This document shows positions 35,699 to 44,670 of a stretch of DNA of 64,000 nucleotides, one piece after another. The stretch is from Pseudoxanthomonas sp. (GTDB taxonomy: Bacteria; Pseudomonadota; Gammaproteobacteria; Xanthomonadales; Xanthomonadaceae), in contig NZ_DASYGY010000001.1 of assembly GCF_035999195.1 (NCBI RefSeq), positions 60,951 to 124,950 of the forward strand, read 5' to 3'. The notes under the pieces are model-generated. The model saw only the letters and a program-made list of their open reading frames with translations. It did not search any database and was not told the DNA's origin. A program made the position numbers and the translations under genes. How positions within the stretch are numbered: the first letter of the stretch is position 1; every line of letters begins with the position of its first letter.

Positions 35699-37578
35699 CG
35701 GCGCGTCGCAGCCAGCAGCGATTGGAAGAGGGTGTCGGCGGTGGCGATGATCTGCGATGCGGCCTGGTAGGCCTGCTGCAGGCGCATCAGGTCGGCGGCT
35801 TCTTCGTCCAGGTTGACGCCGGAGATCGCGTCGCGCGAGGCCTGCGCCTGGTCGTGGATGACCTGCTGCGCCTGCGCGGAGTAATCGGCCTGGCGCGCCG
35901 CCGAACCCACCTGCGTGGTCAGGCCGCCGATGGCGCCGTTGAGGGTCAGCGTGCCGCCGTTGAGCACGCGCGCGTCGTCCAGGTTCGACAGCAGCTTGGC
36001 GTTGCCGTTGTCGCTGGAGTTCGCACCGGTCGGCCCGATGCGGAAGCTGTCGCCGGCCGCCGGTGCGCCATCCAGCACCACGCTCCAGCCGTTGTACGCC
36101 ACGGTCTGCCCGGGCGTGTAGGCGAACGGTCCGGTGCCGTTGATCGTGTACTGGGTGGCATCGATGAACTCGATGTCCACCGGCGCCAGCAGGTTGGCGT
36201 TGGCGGCGTCGGTCACCTGCAGGCCGCTGGCCTTGCCGCTGCCGGTATTGGCCAGGTCGGTGGTCGCCTTGACCGGCGTCGCCGCCGCGATGCGGCCAGG
36301 GTCGCTGATCGCCACGCCGAGGTTGCCGGCCGCACCGGCGGTGGGCTGCAGCAGGAAGCGGTCGTTGATGCCCGGCGTCGTACCCGCTGCAAGCCGCAGT
36401 TCGATGCCGTTGACGATCAGCGGATCGGTTGCGGTGCCGGTGCCGGTCATCGGGATGCTCGCGCCGGTCTCCGGATGCGTCGCCACCCAGGCGGCGCCAT
36501 CGAAGCGCAGCAGCACGTTCTGCGCGTTCAGCGCGCCGGTGTTGCCCACCGATGTCTGCAGCACGGCATTGCCGGTGTTGCCGGCGTTCGAGGAAATGCG
36601 CGGGGCGGGCAGGCGGAAGAAATCCGCGCCCATCTGGCCGTACTGGTCCATGCCGGCGCGATGGCCGGCATTGAAGGTCTGCGCCAGCGAGGTGGCGACG
36701 CGGCCGAGCTCGGCCGTCGCCGGGTCCAGCACGGTGGTGCGGAATTCGATCAGGCCGCCGATCTGGCCGCCGAGCGCGCGCTTGTCCAGCGTGGTGCGCT
36801 GGCCGTTGGTTTCCAGCGCCACCTGCAGGCGCTCGGGACGGTACGGGTCGGGCACGGTCACCAGCGTGCTGGCGGTGGCGCCCACCACCAGCGGCTGGCC
36901 GCCGGCGCTGAACACGTTGACCAGGCCGCCGTCCTGCACCACCGCGTTGCCGCCGGTGTAGCCCACCAGTTCGCTGATCAGCTGGTCGCGCCGGTCCAGC
37001 AGGTCGCCGGACGGGCTGGTGTTGCCACCGATGCGGCCGTTGAGCTGGGCGATTTCCTTGGCCAGCCGGTTCACCTCGCCGGTGGCGGCGGTCAGGCCCG
37101 CATTGACTTCGGTATCCAGGCCGTCCAGATGCTGGTCGATCTGGTGGAAGCGGGTGACCAGCGCATTCGCCTGCGCCAGTACGCTTTCACGGTCAGCCGA
37201 GCCGGCCGCGTTGGACGACAGCGCATTGACCGAGTCGAAGAAGCTGGACCACGGCGCGCTGATGCCGGTGGCCTTCTCGGAGAACAGCTGGTCCAGCCGC
37301 GTGGACAGCGTGGACAGCTGTTGCAGGCGCGCGAGCTCGCCGCCGCTGTCGAGCAGGCGCGAGGTCGCCAGCGAGTCGGCCATCCGGCGCACGTCGACGA
37401 TCTGCACGCCGTTGCCCTGGTAGCCGTAGCCGAAGTACGTGCCGTCGCGCGATTCAAATTCCACGCGTTGGCGCGAATAACCCGGCGTGTTGATGTTGGC
37501 GACGTTGTGGCCGACCGTGGACAGGGCGCGCTGGAAGGCGATCAGGGCGCTGCTGCCGGTGGCGAGAAGGTTGGACAT
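35695..37578 (-). CDS. flgK: flagellar hook-associated protein 1 FlgK
   Basis: The 627-residue hook-associated protein joins hook and filament with FlgL. It has the rod/hook N-terminal signature SALIAFQRALSTVGHNVANINTPGYSRQRVEFE. The C-terminal helix is GVNLDEEAADLMRLQQAYQAASQIIATADTLFQSLLAATR. It is somewhat longer than the E. coli protein (547) because of a larger surface domain. The chaperone is expected to be FlgN, encoded at 49265-49609. It follows flgJ by 14 bp. Confidence 0.96.
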   Translation of the reverse strand: MSNLLATGSSALIAFQRALSTVGHNVANINTPGYSRQRVEFESRDGTYFGYGYQGNGVQIVDVRRMADSLATSRLLDSGGELARLQQLSTLSTRLDQLFSEKATGISAPWSSFFDSVNALSSNAAGSADRESVLAQANALVTRFHQIDQHLDGLDTEVNAGLTAATGEVNRLAKEIAQLNGRIGGNTSPSGDLLDRRDQLISELVGYTGGNAVVQDGGLVNVFSAGGQPLVVGATASTLVTVPDPYRPERLQVALETNGQRTTLDKRALGGQIGGLIEFRTTVLDPATAELGRVATSLAQTFNAGHRAGMDQYGQMGADFFRLPAPRISSNAGNTGNAVLQTSVGNTGALNAQNVLLRFDGAAWVATHPETGASIPMTGTGTATDPLIVNGIELRLAAGTTPGINDRFLLQPTAGAAGNLGVAISDPGRIAAATPVKATTDLANTGSGKASGLQVTDAANANLLAPVDIEFIDATQYTINGTGPFAYTPGQTVAYNGWSVVLDGAPAAGDSFRIGPTGANSSDNGNAKLLSNLDDARVLNGGTLTLNGAIGGLTTQVGSAARQADYSAQAQQVIHDQAQASRDAISGVNLDEEAADLMRLQQAYQAASQIIATADTLFQSLLAATRR

Positions 37579-37592
37579 GCGTGATTCCCAGG

Positions 37593-38654
37593 TCAGCGCC
37601 GCAGCGCGTTGCCGATGGCATTGCCTACGGCGTTGCCGACCGGTCCGGCTACGGTCGTACCGATCGCCGACAGCACCTTGCCAAGGGTGGGTCCGTTGGC
37701 GATGGACGCGATCTTGTTGGCGTAGGTCGGGTCGGTGGCGTAGCCGGCGCGCTGCAGGCCACGGGCGAAGCCGGCGATGTCCTTGCCGGCGGCGAGCGCC
37801 TGCTGATAGCGCGGATTGTTCTTCAACAGGCGCACGTAGTCGGCGAAGCTTTCGGCGGGCGACGCGTACGCACGGAAGTCCGCAGTCTCGGTGTGCTTCA
37901 CGCCGTTGGTGTATTCGTGCGTGGCGGTGCGCGCGCGCTCGCCCTTCCAGCCGGTGGCCTTGATGCCGAACAGGTTGTGCGCACTGCCGCCATCGCCGGT
38001 CCGGATCTGGCGCTTGCCCCAGCCGGTTTCCAGCGCGGCCTGCGCGACCAGCGCACGCGGGTCGACGCCGAGTTCCTTCGCCGCCTGCTTGGCATGGTCC
38101 CAGATCTCGGCGACGAAGCGCTCGGGCGTATTGCGCGCGTACCTGGACGGATCGGCCGAGGCGACCTGTTCGACGTCATCGCACGCCACGTCGGGCCGCA
38201 CGGTGATGGTGTCCAGTGTGATCGTCGCCGGCATGCCGGCATCCTGGTGCGCACTGCTGCCGATGCCGCGGCCGGCGATGGCGTCGAGCATGGAATCGGC
38301 CTCGCGACCGGGCAGCAGGCGCTTGTAGGCCGACAGTGCGGTAGTCGCCGGCACGGCCGGCGTGTTGGTGTCGGTGGCGCCCAACTGCCGCGCGATCATC
38401 GGCGCCAGCCCCAGGCCGCGGCCCTGCGACATGGCGGTGGCCAGCTGCTGGTCGTACATGTCGCGGAACACCTGGTTCTCGCCGGGGAACAGCGAGTCGC
38501 CGAAGCCGGCTTCGCGCATGCACTTGATCATCATCTGCGCGAACTGGCCTTCCAGCTTCTTCGCGACATCGTGGATGCGGGCGTTGTCCGGCGTGCCGCT
38601 GGCTTCGGCCAGGGGCATCGACGGATTCAGGAGTCCGATGGGCAGGCTGGCCAT
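37593..38654 (-). CDS. flgJ: peptidoglycan hydrolase FlgJ
   Basis: The 353-residue dual-domain rod-cap protein has an N-terminal rod-binding domain (LEGQFAQMMIKCMREAGFGDSLFPGENQVFRDMYDQQLA). Its C-terminal beta-N-acetylglucosaminidase domain (FVAEIWDHAKQAAKELGVDPRALVAQAALETGWGK, catalytic Glu in ALETG) opens the peptidoglycan for rod assembly. Its C-terminus (VAGPVGNAVGNAIGNALRR) is a low-complexity tail. A sigma-54-type promoter lies about 70 bp upstream, so flgJKL appears to be a separate transcription unit. Confidence 0.95.
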   Translation of the reverse strand: MASLPIGLLNPSMPLAEASGTPDNARIHDVAKKLEGQFAQMMIKCMREAGFGDSLFPGENQVFRDMYDQQLATAMSQGRGLGLAPMIARQLGATDTNTPAVPATTALSAYKRLLPGREADSMLDAIAGRGIGSSAHQDAGMPATITLDTITVRPDVACDDVEQVASADPSRYARNTPERFVAEIWDHAKQAAKELGVDPRALVAQAALETGWGKRQIRTGDGGSAHNLFGIKATGWKGERARTATHEYTNGVKHTETADFRAYASPAESFADYVRLLKNNPRYQQALAAGKDIAGFARGLQRAGYATDPTYANKIASIANGPTLGKVLSAIGTTVAGPVGNAVGNAIGNALRR

Positions 38655-38829
38655 GGCAGTCAGGGGCCGGGATTGGGGATTCGGGATTCGGGATTCGGAA
38701 AAGCGGGGTTGCGCAGGGGGTCAGGCAAGTCCTGTGCCGAAGGGACGTGGGAGATGGGGCAGGAAGCGGCGGCGTGCACGAAGTCCACAAACGCCATCCC
38801 GAATCCCGACTCGCGAATCCCGGCCTCCA
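38655..38829. repeat. GGATTCG inverted array around flgJ promoter
   Basis: The left arm (about 38669-38698) is a short tandem of GGGATTC. The right arm (38796-38822) is its complement (GAATCCCGA...GAATCCC). They bracket the sigma-54-type site of flgJ. A similar pair lies between flgF and flgE. Confidence 0.6.
38725..38739 (-). promoter_or_regulatory. sigma-54-type promoter of flgJKL
   Basis: The minus strand reads CGGCACAGGACTTGC, with GG and GC at -24/-12 spacing. It is identical over 15 bases to the site upstream of flgG. Confidence 0.7.
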
Positions 38830-40011
38830 TCAGATCACCTCGAGCTCCGCACGCAGGGCGCCGGCCTGCTTCAGCGCTTCCAGGATCGCGATCAGGTCGC
38901 CCGGGGCGGCGCCGACTTCGTTGACCGCGCGGACGATCTCGTCCAGCGAGGTACCGCCCTCGAACTTGAACATGCGGTTGCCTTCCTGGCTGACCGAGAC
39001 GCTGGACTGCGGCGTCACCACGGTCTGGCCGCCGCGCGAGAACTCGTTCGGCTGGCTGACGTTGGCCGACTCGGTGATGGTCACCGTCAGCGAACCGTGC
39101 GTCACCGCGGCCGGCATCACCTGCACCTGCGCACCGATGACGACGGTACCGGTGCGCGCGTTGACGATGACCTTGGCCGGGGCGCTGCCGGGCGTCAGTT
39201 CCAGATTCTCGACCTGGGCGAGGAAGTTGATGCGGCGGGACACGTCGGCCGGCGCACGCACGGCCACGGTCACCGCATCCAGGGCGTAGGCGTTGCCGAC
39301 GCCGAAGTTCTGCTCCAGCGCCGCGACCATGCGCGAGACGGTGGTGAAGTCTGCGCGGTGCAGGTTGAGGGTGATGGTGCCTTCGCCGTTGTCCAGCGCG
39401 TTGGGGATCGCGCGTTCGACGATGGCGCCGTTGGGAATGCGGCCCACGCTGGGCACGTTGACCGACACGCGCGAGCCGTCGCGGCCCTGCGCACCGAAGC
39501 CACCGACCACCAGGTTGCCCTGCGCGATGGCGTAGACCTCGCCGTCGGCACCGCGCAGCGGCGCCATCAGCAGGCTGCCGCCGCGCAGTGAGGTGGCGTT
39601 GCCGATCGACGACACGGTGATGTCGATCGGCTGGCCGGGTTTGGCGAAGGCGGGCAGGTCGGCGTGGATCGCCACGGCAGCCACGTTCTTCAGCTGCGGA
39701 TTGACGTTGGCCGGGACGTTGACGCCCAGCTCGCCCAGCATGTTCTTCAGGCTCTGCACGGTGAAGGGCGCCTGGCTGGTGCGGTCGCCGCTGCCGTCCA
39801 GGCCCACGACCAGGCCGTAGCCGACCAGCGGATTGCTGCGCACGCCGCCGACCTGGGCCAGGTCCTTGATGCGCTCGGCGCGCGCGGCCGGCGCCAGGCA
39901 GATCAGTACCAGGCCGATCCACGCCAGCAAACCGAGCAGGGTGTAGGTGTCGATGCGGCGCGGCTTCTTCGTCGGCGTCGGCGCAGCGTGGTTGGAGTCG
40001 TTGGTGTCCAT
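38830..40011 (-). CDS. flgI: flagellar P-ring protein FlgI
   Basis: The 393-residue precursor of the periplasmic P ring starts with an unusually long hydrophilic leader (MDTNDSNHAAPTPTKKPRRID). The membrane core follows (TLLGLLAWIGLVLICLAPAARA) and then mature ERIKDLAQVGGVRSNPLVGYGLVVGLDGSGD. The rest is well conserved (SIGNATSLRGGSLLMAPLRGADG, ANVNPQLKNVAAVAIHADL). The ATG at 40011 is used; a GTG at 40014 is equivalent. It starts 8 bp after the flgH stop. Confidence 0.95.
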   Translation of the reverse strand: MDTNDSNHAAPTPTKKPRRIDTYTLLGLLAWIGLVLICLAPAARAERIKDLAQVGGVRSNPLVGYGLVVGLDGSGDRTSQAPFTVQSLKNMLGELGVNVPANVNPQLKNVAAVAIHADLPAFAKPGQPIDITVSSIGNATSLRGGSLLMAPLRGADGEVYAIAQGNLVVGGFGAQGRDGSRVSVNVPSVGRIPNGAIVERAIPNALDNGEGTITLNLHRADFTTVSRMVAALEQNFGVGNAYALDAVTVAVRAPADVSRRINFLAQVENLELTPGSAPAKVIVNARTGTVVIGAQVQVMPAAVTHGSLTVTITESANVSQPNEFSRGGQTVVTPQSSVSVSQEGNRMFKFEGGTSLDEIVRAVNEVGAAPGDLIAILEALKQAGALRAELEVI

Positions 40012-40019
40012 CACGGCGC

Positions 40020-40706
40020 TCAGTTCGGGAAGATCGGGGAATTGAAGAAGCGGCCCAGCCAGCCCATCGAATTGGACTGGGCGATGGCGCCGCGGCCGCC
40101 GTAGGCGATGCGCGCATCGGCGACCTTGCCGGAGGAGATGGTGTTGTCCGGGTTGATGTCGGCCGGGCGCACGATGCCCTGGATCTGCACCAGCTCGTCG
40201 CCCTGGTTCAGGCGCATGTTCTTCTGGCCCTGCACCACCAGGTTGCCGTTCGGCAGGCGCTGGATCACGGTCACGGTCACGCTGCCCTGCAGGCGATTGC
40301 TCTGCGCGCTGTTGCCGGCGCCGCTGAAGCCACGGTCGCCGTTGACCGACGCGCTGAGGATGTCGCGGCCATTGAAGGTGACCGGAGCGCCGGCGATGTT
40401 CGGCGCGGCCAGGCTGACTTCGCTCTGCTTGTCCACCGAAGTGGTGGCGGAGGTCTGCGCGGTGGTGTTCTCCACCAGGTTGATCGTCAGCAGGTCGCCC
40501 ACGTCGCGCGCGCGGCGGTCGGCGTACAGGTTCAGGCCCGGGCCGGCGCGGTAGATGGAACCGGCGGTGGCCGGCGCCGAGACGGCGACGACGGGCTGGA
40601 TCGGCTGCATCGGCGCGTACGGGCGCACGTCGCCGGCGTAGCGCGCGCAGCCCGGCAGCAGCATCAGCGCGCAGGCGAGGGTGGTGGCGGACGTGGAGCG
40701 CTTCAT
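40020..40706 (-). CDS. flgH: flagellar L-ring lipoprotein FlgH
   Basis: The 228-residue outer-membrane lipoprotein forms the L ring. A short signal peptide ends in the lipobox LLPGC (acylated Cys at residue 20). Family segments GSIYRAGPGLNLYADRRARDVGDLLTINLVENTTA, LPNGNLVVQGQKNMRLNQGDELVQIQGIVRPADI and the C-terminal GWLGRFFNSPIFPN are present. It sits in the order flgG-flgH-flgI with 34 bp from flgG and 8 bp to flgI. Confidence 0.96.
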   Translation of the reverse strand: MKRSTSATTLACALMLLPGCARYAGDVRPYAPMQPIQPVVAVSAPATAGSIYRAGPGLNLYADRRARDVGDLLTINLVENTTAQTSATTSVDKQSEVSLAAPNIAGAPVTFNGRDILSASVNGDRGFSGAGNSAQSNRLQGSVTVTVIQRLPNGNLVVQGQKNMRLNQGDELVQIQGIVRPADINPDNTISSGKVADARIAYGGRGAIAQSNSMGWLGRFFNSPIFPN

Positions 40707-40740
40707 GGCGTGTCCCGTGGCGTGACGGTGGGGTGCGGCG

Positions 40741-41526
40741 TCAGACGTTGTTGTTGAGGTAACCGAGCATTGAGTCGGTGGTGGAGATGGCCTTGGCGTT
40801 CATTTCGTAGGCGCGCTGGGTTTCGATCATGCTGACCAGCTCTTCCACCACGTTGACATTGGAGCCTTCCAGCGAGCCCTGCACCACGCTGCCCAGGCCG
40901 TTGAGGCCGGGCGTGCCGTTCTGCGCGGGACCGGACGCGGTGGTCTCCACGTAGAGGTTCTCGCCCCTGGCCTGCAGGCCCGAGGGATTGACGAAGTCGG
41001 TCAGCGTCAGCGAGCCGATCTCCAGCGCCTGCGCCTGGCCGGCCATCGTTACGCTGACGGTGCCGTCGTTGCCGATGGTCAGCGACTGCGCGCCTTCCGG
41101 CACCTGGATGCCGGGCTGCACGGGATAGCCGCTGTTGGTGACCAGTTCGCCCTGCGCGTTGATCTGGAACGAGCCGTCGCGCGTGTACGCGGGCGAACCG
41201 TCGGGCAGCAGCACCTCGAAGAAGCCGCGGCCGTTGACCATGACGTCGAGCGAGCGGCCGGTCTGCTGCGGGTTGCCCTGCTGGAAGTCCTTGGAGGTCG
41301 ACACCACGCGCACACCGGTGCCGAGCTGCAGGCCGGACGGCAGTTGCGTCTGCGAGGAGGTGGAACCGCCGGGCTGGCGCACCTGCTGGTACAGCAGATC
41401 CTCAAAGCTGGCGCGGTCGCGCTTGAAGCCGGTGGTGTTGGTGTTCGCCAGGTTGTTGGAGACCACGGACATGCGCGTCTGTTGCGCGTCGAGTCCGGTC
41501 TTGGCGACCCAGAGGGCCTGGTTCAT
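40741..41526 (-). CDS. flgG: flagellar distal rod protein FlgG
   Basis: The 261-residue distal rod subunit starts MNQALWVAKTGLDAQQTRMSVVSNNLANTNTTGFKRDRASFEDLLYQQ, the canonical rod/hook signature. It ends with GSNVNVVEELVSMIETQRAYEMNAKAISTTDSMLGYLNNNV. The ATG at 41526 is the family start; the frame remains open a further 66 bp. A sigma-54-type site is 63-77 bp upstream, and beyond it lies the large palindromic element that separates it from flgF. Confidence 0.97.
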   Translation of the reverse strand: MNQALWVAKTGLDAQQTRMSVVSNNLANTNTTGFKRDRASFEDLLYQQVRQPGGSTSSQTQLPSGLQLGTGVRVVSTSKDFQQGNPQQTGRSLDVMVNGRGFFEVLLPDGSPAYTRDGSFQINAQGELVTNSGYPVQPGIQVPEGAQSLTIGNDGTVSVTMAGQAQALEIGSLTLTDFVNPSGLQARGENLYVETTASGPAQNGTPGLNGLGSVVQGSLEGSNVNVVEELVSMIETQRAYEMNAKAISTTDSMLGYLNNNV

Positions 41527-41588
41527 GGCGGGGTTCCTCGCGGATGGAAGGGCGGAAGCGCGTACTGCGGTTCCTCGCCTCCTCTCAG

Positions 41589-41603
41589 GCAAGTCCTGTG
41601 CCG
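41589..41603 (-). promoter_or_regulatory. sigma-54-type promoter of flgGHI
   Basis: The minus strand reads CGGCACAGGACTTGC, matching the sigma-54 consensus (GG/GC at -24/-12). It gives flgG its own start beyond the intergenic element. Confidence 0.7.
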
Positions 41604-41708
41604 GAACGGGTGTCGTGGTTCTGGCGCGTGGATTCGGGCCGAACCGGGACCGGGGTCATGACGTTGGACCAGGTGCCGACATTTTTCTGGCGCTGGGGCC
41701 TGCTCAAG

Positions 41709-42498
41709 CCCCTCTCCCAGCGGGAGAGGGGTTGGGGTGAGGGGCAACGGAGTCCATGTTTTCGTTTTCCATAGCTGCCACCGCATCCGCGATGGCTCTT
41801 GCTTTTGATGGCCTTGCGGGATGGGTCTTAGCCTCGGAGGCATGGTGCTGCTCGCCGCAGGGGCCCTACTAGACCAGCCATTCGGCTGTTTAAAAGCGCC
41901 TCTTTACTTGTGCAAAGAAAGTAGGCAAAGAAAGCACACCCCGGCGGTCCGCCCGCCGCTGCGCGGCGGGTGCGCAGTCCCGACGGGAATTTTCGTGCGG
42001 GGCATCCTGCCCCGTACGAAAACGGCGCACGTCCTGTGCGCCGCCCCTGCGGGGTTGTACCCGCCGGGACTGCCGGACCTCAGGGGGCCCAAGAGCGATG
42101 TCTGAGACATCTCGGGCAGCCGCTTTGCTTTTGTTTGCTTCCGGGTCCCCATGAGGCACGGCGAGTGGGCCGGGTAAAACCCGAAGGGCGCCGTCATGGA
42201 TGACGGCGTTTTCGTATGGCACACGGATGTGCCTTACGAAAATTCCCGGACCATTCGCGGACCCGGAGCGCGCAGCGCGGAGGGCGTGCCGCCTGGGGCG
42301 TGTTTCTTTGGTTCCTTTCTTTGCACGAGCAAAGAAAGGAATGCCCCCGCGGCGAGCGGCACCATGCCTCCACGAAGGAAACCCATTCCGCAAGGCCAAG
42401 GAGCCGAAAGCCATCGCGGCTGTTGTGGCAGCAAGGGAGAGCGAAGACGCGGACTTCGTTGCCCCTCACCCCAACCCCTCTCTCGCAGGGAGAGGGGC
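41709..42498. repeat. composite palindromic element, copy 1 (790 bp, flgF-flgG gap)
   Basis: The element is non-coding and bounded by terminal inverted repeats: CCCCTCTCCC..GGGAGAGGGG then TTGGGGTGAGGGGCAACG at the left, with the complement at the right end. Inside are several strong hairpins: AATTTTCGTGCGGGGC...GTACGAAAA (about 41988-42022), CGCCGTCATGGATGACGGCG (42189-42208), TTTTCGTATGGCAC...ACGAAAA (42209-42242) and TTTCTTTGCACGAGCAAAGAAA (42316-42338). The halves are approximate mirror images. It matches copy 2 at 47327-48078 in opposite orientation. Short frames in it on both strands look spurious. Confidence 0.8.
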
Positions 42499-42545
42499 TC
42501 AGAGCTCCGCAGGGAGAGGGGCTCTCGAAGCAGGGGCTCCAGGCG

Positions 42546-43298
42546 TCAACCGCCCAGACGCAGCAACTGGTTCGACGACTGCGCCATCTCGTCGCCGCTG
42601 CGGATCACCTTCACCTGCATCTCGAACTGGCGCTGCAACTGGATCATCTGCACCAGCGCACCGGCCGCATCCACGTTGCTGCCTTCCAGCACGCCCATCG
42701 TCAGACTGTTGCCATTGGCGACGGGCAGGGCGGGCGCCTGCGGATCCGACGGACGCATCAGCCCATCGCCACCGCGTGCGAGCTGCGACTGGGCCGCTTC
42801 CACGATGCGCATGCGGCCGACCACCGCCATCGTCTGCGGGCCTTCGCCCTGCGGAATGATCGAGACCGTGCCGTCGGCGCCGATGTCGATCGATTGCGCC
42901 GGCGGCACCGCGATCGGGTTGCCGTTGTCGTCCAGCACCGCACGGCCACCGGCAGTGACCAGCTGTCCGTTCGGCGTGACGCTGAGCTCGCCGTTGCGCG
43001 TGTAGGCCGTGCCGCCGTCGGCGGCCTGCACGGCCATCCAGCGGTTCGGCTGCAGCGAAATGTCGAGCGAACGGCCGGTGACCATCTGCGAACCGGTGCG
43101 CCCGTCGAAGCCGGGATCGATCAGCACCGCGTCCACGCGCGAGGGAAAGCCTTTTCCTGGAATCTTGAACGCCTCGGTGCCGGCCAGCGCGGCCTTGAAC
43201 CCCTTGGTGTCCACGTTGGCCAGGTTGTGCGACACGGTGCCCTGCGCCTGCAGCGAAGCGCGGGCGCCGGTCATGGCGACGTAGAGGGCTTTGTCCAT
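42546..43298 (-). CDS. flgF: flagellar proximal rod protein FlgF
   Basis: The 250-residue rod subunit starts MDKALYVAMTGARASLQAQGTVSHNLANVDTKGFKAAL, the rod/hook family motif. It ends GSNVDAAGALVQMIQLQRQFEMQVKVIRSGDEMAQSSNQLLRLGG. It is the last gene of the flgBCDEF run and is followed by the composite repeat element rather than flgG. A GGATTCG inverted-repeat pair fills the 114-bp gap to flgE. Confidence 0.96.
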   Translation of the reverse strand: MDKALYVAMTGARASLQAQGTVSHNLANVDTKGFKAALAGTEAFKIPGKGFPSRVDAVLIDPGFDGRTGSQMVTGRSLDISLQPNRWMAVQAADGGTAYTRNGELSVTPNGQLVTAGGRAVLDDNGNPIAVPPAQSIDIGADGTVSIIPQGEGPQTMAVVGRMRIVEAAQSQLARGGDGLMRPSDPQAPALPVANGNSLTMGVLEGSNVDAAGALVQMIQLQRQFEMQVKVIRSGDEMAQSSNQLLRLGG

Positions 43299-43305
43299 GG
43301 GAGGC

Positions 43306-43402
43306 AGGGATTCGGGATAGGGGATTGGAGACTCGTTTACGAGGAGCGAAGCGGAAGCGGGCAGGGATTCGCCGTTGCGAATCCCGAATCCCTATTCCTG
43401 AA
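43306..43402. repeat. GGATTCG inverted pair between flgE and flgF
   Basis: The left arm AGGGATTCGGGATAGGGG (43306-43323) and the complementary right arm around 43378-43402 (CGAATCCCGAATCCCTATTC) form a potential stem. It is of the same kind as the pair at the flgI-flgJ junction. Confidence 0.55.
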
Positions 43403-43412
43403 TCACGCCGCG

Positions 43413-44633
43413 TCAGCGGATGTTGATCACCGCCTGGGTGATCTGGTCCTGCGTGGACAGGGCCTGCGAGTTGGCCTGGAAGTTGCGCTGCGCCACGATC
43501 ATGTTGACCAGTTGTTCGGTCAGGTCGACGGTCGAGGCTTCCAGCGCGCCGGAGGCCACCTGGCCGAAGTCCGACGTGCCCGGTGCGCCGATGCGCGGCT
43601 CGCCCGAGGCGTAGCTGTGCGTCCAGGTGTTGTTGCCCTGCGAGACCAGGCCCTGCGGATTGCTGAAGTTCGCCAGCGCCACCTGGCCGAGCGCCTGGTC
43701 TTCGCCGTTGGAGTAGCGCGCGTAGACCACGCCGGTTTCGGACACGCTGAACTCGTTGAGCTTGCCCGTGGCGTAGCCGTCCTGGTTCTGGATGCGCTTG
43801 GCGAACTGCTCGCCGTACTGCGTGGTGCCGCTGATGTCCATGGTCATGTTCAGCACGCCCGCGCCGGTGCTGGGTGTGAACGGCGCCAGCGCCACCAGCC
43901 CATTGGCCGGTGCCGTCAGCGTACCGTTGTTGTCGAACTGCACGGTGGTCGGCGCGCCCATCGAGGTGCCGTCCACGTAGGTGTGCATCTGCCACTCGTT
44001 CGGGTTGGGCGTCTTCACGTAGTACACGGTCTGCTGGTGGGCCACGCCCAGCGAGTCGTACACGGTGACCGAGGTGGTTTCGTTGTAGCTGGCGCTGTCG
44101 GTCGGTGCGAACGGGGTGATGGTCGGCTGCGCGGCGTTGCCGGGCAGGGTGACGCCCAGTTCCACGCGCGTGGTCGGCGACGGCGGGCTGTCGGTGGTCA
44201 GCAGGCGCAGGTCGGTCAGGTTGCCGGTGTCGAAACCGATGCCGTCGGCGCGCGGCGGAAACACCTGCAGGCGGTAGCCTTCCGGCGTGGTGACATAGCC
44301 GTTCGGGTCGCGCTGGAAATTGCCGGCGCGTGTGTAGACGTTGGTGCCGTTGTTGCTGACGGTGAAGAAGCCTTCCTTGTCCACCGCCATGTCCAGGTAG
44401 CGGCCGGTCTGGTTGATGTCGCCCTGGGAGAACTGCTGGGCCACGTTGGTCAGCCGGACGCCGGCGCCGATGCCGTTGCGCAGCAGGCCGTAGCCGGTGG
44501 ACGAGAACACCTCGGCGAACTCCGCGCGCGACTCCTTGAAGCCGGTGGTATTGACGTTGGCGATGTTGTGCGAGGTGACGTTGAGGTCGGCGTTGGCCGC
44601 CCTCATGCCGGATAGCGAGCTGTTGAAAGCCAT
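43413..44633 (-). CDS. flgE: flagellar hook protein FlgE
   Basis: The 406-residue hook subunit carries the N-terminal signature MAFNSSLSGMRAANADLNVTSHNIANVNTTGFKESRAEFAEVF. The FlgE-specific region is YLDMAVDKEGFFTVSNNGTNVYTRAGNFQRDPNGYV. The C-terminal helix is EASTVDLTEQLVNMIVAQRNFQANSQALSTQDQITQAVINIR. It follows flgD by 37 bp and precedes flgF on the minus strand. Confidence 0.97.
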   Translation of the reverse strand: MAFNSSLSGMRAANADLNVTSHNIANVNTTGFKESRAEFAEVFSSTGYGLLRNGIGAGVRLTNVAQQFSQGDINQTGRYLDMAVDKEGFFTVSNNGTNVYTRAGNFQRDPNGYVTTPEGYRLQVFPPRADGIGFDTGNLTDLRLLTTDSPPSPTTRVELGVTLPGNAAQPTITPFAPTDSASYNETTSVTVYDSLGVAHQQTVYYVKTPNPNEWQMHTYVDGTSMGAPTTVQFDNNGTLTAPANGLVALAPFTPSTGAGVLNMTMDISGTTQYGEQFAKRIQNQDGYATGKLNEFSVSETGVVYARYSNGEDQALGQVALANFSNPQGLVSQGNNTWTHSYASGEPRIGAPGTSDFGQVASGALEASTVDLTEQLVNMIVAQRNFQANSQALSTQDQITQAVINIR

Positions 44634-44670
44634 GGAAGACTCCTTGCGGGATGCGGTGGGAGCGTGGTGG

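Noticed and set aside
41820..42470. several small overlapping frames in the flgF-flgG gap
   Set aside because: They occur on both strands in all frames within a palindromic repeat, and the same peptides recur from copy 2; repeat-encoded, not genes.
42216..44615. 799-codon plus-strand frame opposite flgE and flgF
   Set aside because: Antisense shadow; flgE and flgF are unambiguous on the minus strand.
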